From NCBI GenBank assembly GCA_918219625.1, contig CAKJXT010000041.1, forward strand, positions 1-7,608: a stretch of 7,608 nt of DNA, in the 5' to 3' direction. Of this stretch, positions 1 to 5,393 are shown piece by piece. Both the position numbers and the translations under genes were made by a program. The notes below the pieces were generated by a model. The model searched no databases and was not told where the DNA came from. It saw only the letters and a list, made by a program, of their open reading frames with translations. Every line of letters starts with the position of its first letter. Position 1 is the first letter of the stretch. The DNA is from Bacilli bacterium (GTDB taxonomy: Bacteria > Bacillota_I > Bacilli_A > RF39 > UBA660).

Positions 1-2622
1 ACAAATGAATACTATTTAAACAATGAACAATGTAGATTAAAAGATATAACAAATATACTTCTAGATAGCGGTATGGCAAAAGAATCATTTAATATTATAT
101 CTCAAGGACAAATAGAAAGTATAATATCAGCTAGACCAATAGATAGAAGAACAATGATAGAAGAAGCAGCTAGTGTCTTAAAATATAAACATAGAAAAGA
201 AGAAGCTCTTAGAAAACTAGAAAAAACAAACAATAACATAACAAGAGTAAACGATATAATAAAAGAATTAGAAACAAGAGTAGAACCTTTAAAAAAAGAA
301 AGCGAAAGAGCTTTAAAACACATAGATAAAACAGAAGAATTAAAAAACATAGAAATTGCCTTAATAGCTAAAGACATAACAAACTTAAACTATAGTTACC
401 AAGACAAAAAATCAAAAATAGAAGAAATAAATAAAGAAATAATAAGCATAACAACGACAAGTACAGCTAATGAAACAAAACTATTAGAATATAAAGTAAA
501 TCAAAACAAAATAGAAGAACAAATAAAAGAAAATCAAGCAAAACTACTAGAACTAACAGAACTATCAGAAAAATTAAATAGTAGAAAGAAAATAATACTA
601 GAAAGACAAAAATATGAAGTAAACAATACGAAACTACACGCAAGTCTAGTAGAACTAAAAGAAAAAGAACTAAAACTACAAAATGAAATAAATATAAATG
701 ATTTAGAAATAAATAAATATAAAAACAATAATGAAGAACAACAAGAAAAAATAAATAAAAAAGAAAACGAAATAACAACAACAAAATTAGAAAAAAATAG
801 ACTAGAAAACAAACTTTCAAACGTAGTAAGAGAATCTATAAATATAAAACAAAAAATAAGATCATTAAAAGAAGAAATAGAAACAAATAGTAGCTTACCT
901 TCATCTGTAAGAAATATTATAAATAATCCTAAATTAGATGGAATACATAATACATTAGGAAATCTAATAGAAATAGAGAGTATTTATCAAAAAGCAATCA
1001 CAACAATATTAGGCGCAAATGTAAATAATATAATAGTAGACAATGAAATAAATGCAAAACACGTAATAAACTATCTAAAAGCAAATAATCTAGGAAGAGC
1101 CACATTCTATCCATTATCAATAATGAAAGAAAGACAAATAAATGAAGTAGATAAATACATACTAAATGAACCAGGATGCATTGATATTGGATCTAATCTG
1201 GTTAAATATGATGAAAAATATAAAAACATAATTAAAAATCAATTAGGAAATATATTAGTTATAGATAATATAGATAACGCAAATAAAATAAGCAAAAAAC
1301 TAAACTATAGATATAGACTAGTAACACTAGATGGAGATGTATTCAATGTTGGAGGTTCAATTACAGGTGGTAATCAAAAACAAACAAATACAATATCACT
1401 AAAAAATGAACTAGAAAATAAAAAAATAGAACAAATACAACTAGAACAACAAATTGAAAATATAGAAAATGATATAAATAAAATTGACAATGAATTAAAA
1501 AACAAAGAAAATGAACTATACATACTAAACAAAGAAAAAATAACTATAGAAGAAACTCTAAACAATAAAGAAAAATACACAAATGAATTAAAAACAAATC
1601 TAGAAGAATTAGAAAATGATATAAATGGAACAAAAAACATACTAGATGGAAAACTATCAGAAGAAGAAGAAAATATCTTAAAAGAATACTACGAATCAAT
1701 AAAGAAAAAAGATGAAATCGCTAATAACATAAATAATCTAGAAGATCAAAAACAAGACCTATTAGAAGAAAAAGAAAAATTCGAATACCTTGTTAAAAAA
1801 GAAAATACAATGTATAACTCAAAAAGTAAAGAATTAAAAGATCTAGAAATAGAAGTAAATAGACTTGATGTAAAACTAGATACATTACTAAATACACTAA
1901 ATGAAACATATAACATGACGTATGAACACGCAACAAGCCTATATAGACTAGAACTAGATGAAGACGTTGCTAGAACTAGAGTAAATACCCTAAAAAGAGA
2001 ATTAAAAGAAATAGGAGAAGTAAATATAAATGCTCCAAAAGAATACGAGGAAATAAGTACAAGATATGAATTCTTAATAAGTCAAAGAGAAGACTTGATA
2101 AATGCAGAAAATACATTGCTTGAAATAATAAAAGAAATGGATACTGTAATGACTAGAGAATTCAAGAAAACATTCGAAATAATAAATAAAAACTTCGAAC
2201 AAACCTTCAAAGAACTATTTAGAGGTGGAAATGCATCATTAAAACTAACAGATCCAGAAAATATACTAGAAACTGGAATAGAAATAGAAGCATGCCCACC
2301 AGGAAAAAAACTAAAAAACATCTCACTATTATCAGGTGGAGAAAAAACATTTACAGCTATATCTTTACTATTCGCAATACTTAAAACTAGACCAGTACCA
2401 TTCTGTGTACTAGACGAAGTAGAAGCAGCACTAGATGAAGTAAATGTAGATAGCTTTGGTGAATATGTAAAAAGACTTCAAAAAAATTCTCAATTTATCT
2501 TAATAACACATAAGAAAAAAACAATGGAATTTGCAGATATTCTATACGGTATAACAATGCAAGAATCAGGAGTATCAAAACTTGTAAGTGTTAAATTAGA
2601 GGACTATAATGAAAAGGTATAG
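1..2622 (+). CDS. smc: Chromosome segregation protein SMC, 5'-truncated by the window edge
   Basis: ATPase subunit of the bacterial condensin SMC-ScpAB, which compacts and separates chromosomes. The frame is open from base 1, so the ATG at 73 is internal; 873 residues are visible. Visible order: the end of the N-terminal head (a RLKDI segment, then a SIISQG-like FNIISQGQIE); a Lys/Glu/Asn-rich coiled coil to about residue 295; the hinge at about 297-462, ending in the Gly-rich GGSITGGN; a second coil to about 690; and the C-terminal head with the ABC signature LLSGGEK near 777, Walker B PVPFCVLDE near 800, D-loop ALDEVN and H-loop LITHKK. Walker A lies outside the window. About 115 residues should be missing, giving near 990 in total, shorter than the ~1,180 typical of Bacillus but close to mycoplasma SMCs (from memory). 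Bacillus has ftsY downstream; here a small-RNA locus follows. No terminator of its own is visible. Confidence 0.97.
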   Translation, partial: TNEYYLNNEQCRLKDITNILLDSGMAKESFNIISQGQIESIISARPIDRRTMIEEAASVLKYKHRKEEALRKLEKTNNNITRVNDIIKELETRVEPLKKESERALKHIDKTEELKNIEIALIAKDITNLNYSYQDKKSKIEEINKEIISITTTSTANETKLLEYKVNQNKIEEQIKENQAKLLELTELSEKLNSRKKIILERQKYEVNNTKLHASLVELKEKELKLQNEININDLEINKYKNNNEEQQEKINKKENEITTTKLEKNRLENKLSNVVRESINIKQKIRSLKEEIETNSSLPSSVRNIINNPKLDGIHNTLGNLIEIESIYQKAITTILGANVNNIIVDNEINAKHVINYLKANNLGRATFYPLSIMKERQINEVDKYILNEPGCIDIGSNLVKYDEKYKNIIKNQLGNILVIDNIDNANKISKKLNYRYRLVTLDGDVFNVGGSITGGNQKQTNTISLKNELENKKIEQIQLEQQIENIENDINKIDNELKNKENELYILNKEKITIEETLNNKEKYTNELKTNLEELENDINGTKNILDGKLSEEEENILKEYYESIKKKDEIANNINNLEDQKQDLLEEKEKFEYLVKKENTMYNSKSKELKDLEIEVNRLDVKLDTLLNTLNETYNMTYEHATSLYRLELDEDVARTRVNTLKRELKEIGEVNINAPKEYEEISTRYEFLISQREDLINAENTLLEIIKEMDTVMTREFKKTFEIINKNFEQTFKELFRGGNASLKLTDPENILETGIEIEACPPGKKLKNISLLSGGEKTFTAISLLFAILKTRPVPFCVLDEVEAALDEVNVDSFGEYVKRLQKNSQFILITHKKKTMEFADILYGITMQESGVSKLVSVKLEDYNEKV

Positions 2623-2640
2623 CAGAATATAATAATAAAA

Positions 2641-2669
2641 TTGACATAAATTAAACAAAGTGTTAAAAT
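2641..2669 (+). promoter_or_regulatory. Sigma-A promoter of the putative antitoxin RNA
   Basis: A perfect -35 TTGACA (2641-2646) is followed by a 17-bp spacer and -10 TAAAAT (2664-2669), with an upstream TG making an extended -10. The predicted start is near 2676. It lies 18 bp after the smc stop and faces the - strand transcript from 2971-2999. It is the best consensus match near this locus, fitting an antisense RNA made in excess. Confidence 0.75.
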
Positions 2670-2681
2670 GTATATAGATGC

Positions 2682-2713
2682 AAAAAAAGCATAAAATAAA
2701 AAGAGATATGCTT
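2682..2713 (-). terminator. Intrinsic terminator of the putative toxin mRNA
   Basis: On the - strand AAGCATA (2707-2713) pairs with TATGCTT (2687-2693) across a 13-nt loop and runs into a T-tract at 2682-2688. With the promoter at 2971-2999 this predicts an mRNA of about 280 nt that covers the whole antisense RNA region. Confidence 0.6.
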
Positions 2714-2725
2714 GATATTAGAGTG

Positions 2726-2893
2726 TTAGGCGTTTATCTCCGATTGTGTTTCATTGAAAAGCACCAAACTCATATGAGCTAGGTGTTTTTCTATCTTCTT
2801 TTTCTTCTCTTTGGAATTCCTCGTACTACCAAAAGAATAAGTAGTACAAGAACTAAGTTCCAGTCCATAAAGGAGCCTTTCCAGTTTTTCCAT
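2726..2893 (-). CDS. Possible 55-residue overlapping ORF on the toxin mRNA
   Basis: This ORF starts at an ATG (first base 2893) preceded by AAGGAGGTG with an 8-nt gap, the best ribosome-binding site on this transcript. It reads MEKLERLLYGLELSS, then a Lys-rich middle (KEKKKKIEKH), and ends QSEINA. It is hydrophilic, has no domain I recognise, and its stop lies far into the antisense-covered region. It completely spans the 25-codon hydrophobic ORF in a different frame. It could be a translated leader that brings ribosomes to the nested toxin start, as mok does for hok, or the strong site could serve the toxin by reinitiation. It could also be an accident of a structured RNA. The protein itself may have no function. 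Confidence 0.35.
   Translation of the reverse strand: MEKLERLLYGLELSSCTTYSFGSTRNSKEKKKKIEKHLAHMSLVLFNETQSEINA
2757..2790 (+). terminator. Intrinsic terminator of the antisense RNA
   Basis: AAAAGCACC (2757-2765) pairs with GGTGTTTTT (2782-2790), including one G-U pair. The palindrome CTCATATGAG closes the top, and the 3' arm is itself the T-tract. Read on the - strand the same hairpin is followed by CTTTTC, so it may also stop some toxin mRNA early, before the 3' fold-back arm is made. Confidence 0.65.
2791..2868 (-). CDS. Putative type I toxin: 25-residue hydrophobic peptide with a basic tail
   Basis: The ORF starts at an ATG whose first base is 2868 and ends in TAG (2791-2793). The peptide begins MDWN, continues with the aliphatic run LVLVLLILLVV and ends in GIPKRRKRR. 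One short membrane-spanning segment with a strongly basic tail is the general design of type I toxins such as TisB, Ibs or Fst, though I recognise no homologous sequence. GGAAAGG lies 7 nt upstream as a plausible ribosome-binding site. No other reading of this mRNA gives a hydrophobic segment. The setting supports the call: its own promoter, its own terminator and a convergent antisense RNA ending exactly at the stop codon. A 12-bp hairpin lies inside the ORF. It overlaps, in another frame, a 55-codon ORF with a better Shine-Dalgarno sequence. The toxin role is inferred from architecture; toxicity is unproven. Confidence 0.6.
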   Translation of the reverse strand: MDWNLVLVLLILLVVRGIPKRRKRR

Positions 2894-2970
2894 GGAGACC
2901 ACCTCCTTACATAATTAAAAATAATTTTGTTGGAGGCAAACACCTAACTATCTTACATATCTCAAATACA

Positions 2971-2999
2971 ATTATAACAACAAATTAACATATAATCAA
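2971..2999 (-). promoter_or_regulatory. Sigma-A promoter of the putative toxin mRNA
   Basis: Read on the - strand: -35 TTGATT (2994-2999), 17-bp spacer, -10 TATAAT (2971-2976) with an extended TGT in front. The predicted start near 2964 gives a 5' UTR of about 70 nt before the first ATG. That leader contains TGCCTCC, complementary to the downstream GGAGGTG ribosome-binding site. Confidence 0.7.
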
Positions 3000-3021
3000 T
3001 AACTTATAATTAATTTTATAT

Positions 3022-3047
3022 AAAAACATCTAACATTTAATCAGATG
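3022..3047 (-). terminator. Intrinsic terminator overlapping the stop of the 219-residue gene
   Basis: On the - strand CATCT (3043-3047) pairs with AGATG (3027-3031) and is followed by TTTTT (3022-3026). The 11-nt loop contains the TAA stop (3037-3039). The stem is only 5 bp, so termination may be partial. It separates this gene from the toxin promoter at 2971-2999. Confidence 0.5.
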
Positions 3048-3696
3048 ATTTATTTGTCATTACTTTTTTATTACAAAAATTTTTATAATAAGGCCTTTCA
3101 CATTCATGAATATCAGAAATACGTTTATTTATTTCGGCAAAAAAGTCGGTAATACAATTATATCCATTACTTTCAAGAAAACTCAAACTTTTTTCAGGAT
3201 AATTTATTTGAATGAACCTAAAAAGTTCAAGGTATGCTTTTGAATTGGCATCAGTATCAATACATTTAATAATATAACTAAATACATCTGACATATTTTT
3301 AGTAAGAAGAGTAGTAATAGCGTCAATATTTTCTTTTTTAGAAGCCGCTTCCTTCGCATCTAAACCCTCACCAGCAAAAAAATACAAAAGCATACTAACT
3401 TTTAATAAAAATTGATCTGCAAAGAAACAAGCATCATCCAAATTATTAGAACTTAAAATATGATTTGATATAAACTCAAAACACTCTCCATTTATACAAC
3501 AATAAGGAAATCTAAGCGTATTAAAAAAAGTAAACATACAAGCATCAAAAAGATTTTCTGGTTTTTCATTAATAAGGGAATCTCTAATTCTAGCCTGCGA
3601 ACTCAAAATATCCTTTTTATCAATCTTATATTTTTTACCATATTTTGCAAAATTACCAATTACTCTCATTAAATATTTATTAATTAAATATTCCAT
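3037..3696 (-). CDS. Hypothetical protein, 219 residues, not recognised
   Basis: I do not recognise this family. It is a complete gene: GGGAGGA lies 7 nt before the ATG, a good promoter sits just upstream and a terminator overlaps the stop. The protein looks mainly helical and cytosolic, with no signal peptide and no clear membrane segment; the most hydrophobic stretch is at 97-108. It has nine cysteines (53, 66, 67, 72, 90, 145, 181, 199, 208) with one CC pair at 66-67, but no regular metal-binding spacing. Aromatic residues are frequent (FFNTLRFPY, YLELFRFIQ). It is transcribed alone, between the radical SAM gene and the putative toxin locus. No link to either is shown by the sequence. Its T-ending codons match the other - strand genes, so nothing suggests very recent transfer. 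Confidence 0.8.
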   Translation of the reverse strand: MEYLINKYLMRVIGNFAKYGKKYKIDKKDILSSQARIRDSLINEKPENLFDACMFTFFNTLRFPYCCINGECFEFISNHILSSNNLDDACFFADQFLLKVSMLLYFFAGEGLDAKEAASKKENIDAITTLLTKNMSDVFSYIIKCIDTDANSKAYLELFRFIQINYPEKSLSFLESNGYNCITDFFAEINKRISDIHECERPYYKNFCNKKVMTNKSSD

Positions 3697-3717
3697 TGTT
3701 AAATCCTCCCTAATAAA

Positions 3718-3746
3718 AGAATAACAAATAAAAAAATAAAAATCAA
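3718..3746 (-). promoter_or_regulatory. Promoter of the 219-residue gene
   Basis: On the - strand: -35 TTGATT (3741-3746), 17-bp spacer, -10 TATTCT (3718-3723) preceded by TGT. The start near 3711 leaves a leader of about 15 nt that begins close to the ribosome-binding site. The -35 and the TGT extension are the same as in the putative toxin promoter. Confidence 0.6.
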
Positions 3747-3757
3747 TAAAACCGAAT

Positions 3758-3781
3758 CAAAAAAACAACTATATAGTTGTT
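3758..3781 (-). terminator. Intrinsic terminator overlapping the radical SAM gene stop
   Basis: The perfect 18-nt palindrome AACAACTATATAGTTGTT (3764-3781) contains the TAG stop (3769-3771) and the two codons before it. On the - strand it runs into a T-tract at 3759-3765. The stem is 7 bp with a 4-nt loop. Confidence 0.75.
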
Positions 3782-4704
3782 TCTAGTTTTTTTCCCTGAT
3801 AAGAATCCCTTCTAACTAATTCCTTATCAATTTCATTTAAAACGCAAAACTTTTTAAGTAACCAAGAAGGCTCAATTAAGTCTTCTTTTTTAGGATCACC
3901 AGTAATCCTATTAATAACTATTTCAGGTCTTAATAACTCTAATTGATCACAAACAATATTAACATACTCATCACGAGTTAAAACGTGAAAAGGTTTATCC
4001 ATATACATTTTTGCTAAAGCAGTATTTTTTACAATATGAAGCATATGTATTTTAACTCCTTGAATATCTAATTTATTGATAAACTTAACAGTATCAATCA
4101 TCATATCATGAGTTTCATAGGGTAGTCCATTAATAATATGAACAACAACATTAATATTACGAGATCTTAACTTATTAACCATATCAACAAAACAATCCAA
4201 TGTATGGCATCTATTAATTAATTTGTTAGTAGACTCATGAATACTTTGTAACCCAAGCTCAACAGTTAAGAATGTTCTTTTATTTAAATCAGTCAAATAA
4301 TCTAAGCATTCGTCACTAATAGAATCAGGACGAGTTGCTATACTAAGACCTACAACATCATCTAACCCTAAAATAGTCTCGTACTTCTCTTTCAAAACAG
4401 AAACAGGGGCATAAGTATTAGTTCTTGCTTGAAAATAGCCGATATACTTACCAGACCACTTATTATTCATCATATTTTTAACATCATTAAATTGTTTAAC
4501 TAAATCATCACATGACTTTCCAGCAAACTCACCGCTACCTAATCTAGAACAATAAATACAACCACGAGTACCAACAGTTCCATCAATATTAGGGCAGGTA
4601 AAGCCACCATTTAAACTAACCTTAAAAACCTTACAACCAAACTTGTGCTTATAAAAATAATCAAGAGTATGATAACGTTTATTAGTATCACTATACTTAA
4701 ACAT
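3769..4704 (-). CDS. ytqA: TIGR01212-family radical SAM protein (YtqA/YhcC type; probable MnmL)
   Basis: Radical S-adenosylmethionine enzyme of the YhcC/YtqA family; at 311 residues it has the usual length. The 4Fe-4S cluster ligands are C37, C49 and C52 (C-X11-C-X2-C, within GGFTCPN...GCIYCSR), the wide spacing typical of this Elp3-like group. Other conserved blocks are YFQARTNTYAP at 90-100, SIATRPD at 121-127 and ELGLQS at 149-154. From my knowledge of the family, B. subtilis YtqA (MnmL) acts in converting cmnm5(s2)U toward nm5(s2)U at tRNA wobble position 34, with the methyltransferase YtqB/MnmM acting next; no ytqB is in this window. The ATG is preceded by GGAGG with a 4-nt gap. The gene lies 30 bp after def, with a terminator between. 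The family is certain; the exact substrate is inferred. Confidence 0.92.
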   Translation of the reverse strand: MFKYSDTNKRYHTLDYFYKHKFGCKVFKVSLNGGFTCPNIDGTVGTRGCIYCSRLGSGEFAGKSCDDLVKQFNDVKNMMNNKWSGKYIGYFQARTNTYAPVSVLKEKYETILGLDDVVGLSIATRPDSISDECLDYLTDLNKRTFLTVELGLQSIHESTNKLINRCHTLDCFVDMVNKLRSRNINVVVHIINGLPYETHDMMIDTVKFINKLDIQGVKIHMLHIVKNTALAKMYMDKPFHVLTRDEYVNIVCDQLELLRPEIVINRITGDPKKEDLIEPSWLLKKFCVLNEIDKELVRRDSYQGKKLETTI

Positions 4705-4712
4705 AAAACCTC

Positions 4713-4736
4713 CAAAAAAAGCCGTATAAAACGACT
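4713..4736 (-). terminator. Intrinsic terminator overlapping the def stop
   Basis: On the - strand AGTCGT (4731-4736) pairs with ACGGCT (4720-4725), with one G-U pair and a short loop, followed by a run of T's at 4714-4720. The first stem bases are the AG of the def TAG stop. The GGAGG ribosome-binding site of the radical SAM gene (4709-4713) abuts the T-run. Confidence 0.7.
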
Positions 4737-5283
4737 ATATTAATCTTATTTCACCTTCATTATAGAAAGGTTTCTTTTTATTAATTCTATCATAGAATAA
4801 TATACCATCCAAATGATCTATTTCATGTTGGAAAGCAATAGATAAATCTTCACGAGCACGCACTCTAATTAAATTACCATCCTCGTCATATCCTTCAACA
4901 GTAACACGAGCGTATCTTGGAACATGTCCCTCAACCTCACGATTAACAGATAAACATCCTTCACCAGCCTCAGCTGCAATTATCTCTTCAGAATTAGAAA
5001 CAATACGAGGATTAACAACTACATAATTATCAAACTTTCCATCCTCATACTCATGAACAATAACAATAATTCTTTTATTTATACCGATTTGAGGAAAAGC
5101 AAGCCCCATACCAGGACGTAAATCATACTTTTTCTCATATTCTTCAATTTGACTATAAGTAAGATGATCAATAATTCTTTGAATTAACTTCTTCTCATCC
5201 TTAGATAAAGGTAACTCTGCATCCACAGACTTCATCCTCAAATGTTTATCTTTCTCATCTAATATATCTAACTTCTTAAACAC
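4735..5283 (-). CDS. def: Peptide deformylase, type 2
   Basis: Metalloenzyme that removes the formyl group from the N-terminal methionine of nascent proteins at the ribosome. All three family motifs are intact: motif 1 GMGLAFPQ at 58-65, motif 2 EGCLS at 108-112 with metal ligand C110, and motif 3 HEIDHLDG at 153-160 with ligands H153 and H157 and catalytic E154. Its 182 residues and the extended segment around 66-107 fit the type 2 enzymes of Gram-positive bacteria. The start is GTG (first base 5283), chosen because GAGGTGA lies 4 nt upstream and no better ATG is present. It is transcribed divergently from murC and followed by the radical SAM gene after a terminator. It is not next to fmt or priA, its common partners in other bacteria. 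Confidence 0.97.
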   Translation of the reverse strand: MFKKLDILDEKDKHLRMKSVDAELPLSKDEKKLIQRIIDHLTYSQIEEYEKKYDLRPGMGLAFPQIGINKRIIVIVHEYEDGKFDNYVVVNPRIVSNSEEIIAAEAGEGCLSVNREVEGHVPRYARVTVEGYDEDGNLIRVRAREDLSIAFQHEIDHLDGILFYDRINKKKPFYNEGEIRLI

Positions 5284-5315
5284 AAAATCACCTCAACGAA
5301 ATAATTTTATCACAA

Positions 5316-5344
5316 ACTATAGAAAAAATAAAGAAAAATAACAA
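5316..5344 (-). promoter_or_regulatory. Probable def promoter
   Basis: On the - strand: -35 TTGTTA (5339-5344), 17-bp spacer, -10 TATAGT (5316-5321). A second -10-like TAAAAT lies slightly downstream (5303-5308) but has a weak -35. The 110-bp gap must also hold the murC promoter on the + strand, for which I see no convincing -35/-10 pair. Confidence 0.5.
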
Positions 5345-5393
5345 TCTCCGTACCAATTTATAAAAAAAGAATAGGTTATTGTAGGAGGTAAAT

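Larger units (their letters stand above)
2676..2790 (+). ncRNA. Putative cis-antisense small RNA, type I antitoxin
   Basis: A transcript of about 115 nt is predicted from the promoter at 2641-2669 to the terminator at 2757-2790. It has no convincing ORF or Shine-Dalgarno sequence. It is fully complementary to the 3' untranslated part of the opposing mRNA and ends one base before the complement of the 25-codon ORF's stop codon (2791-2793). Two convergent RNAs overlapping at their 3' regions is the arrangement of the Bacillus subtilis txpA/RatA and bsrG/SR4 type I modules. It contains GTTAGGCGTTTATCTCC (2725-2741), nearly the same sequence as in the opposing mRNA's 5' UTR. Start and end are predicted from signals only. 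Confidence 0.55.
2725..2948 (-). repeat. Imperfect 17-bp inverted repeat: 5'-3' fold-back arms of the toxin mRNA
   Basis: Arms at 2725-2741 and 2932-2948 match at 14 of 17 positions as an inverted repeat. In the - strand RNA, two of the three differences become G-U pairs and one is C-A, giving nearly continuous pairing of the 5' UTR with the 3' UTR. The 5' arm ends in GCCTCC, which could alternatively pair with the ribosome-binding site GGAGGT. Fold-back of the mRNA 3' end onto its 5' region is a known control in hok-type toxin mRNAs. Confidence 0.6.

Noticed and set aside
102..1640. Long antisense reading frames on the - strand inside smc (for example 467-820 and 1374-1640), rich in Leu, Phe and Ser
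   Set aside because: They are complements of the Lys/Glu/Asn-rich coiled coil, have no ribosome-binding sites, and their apparent membrane character is a by-product of the A-rich sense strand.
5284..5393. Possible riboswitch or leader RNA between def and murC
   Set aside because: The 110-bp gap is explained by divergent transcription. I found no stable hairpin, T-tract or conserved aptamer pattern.
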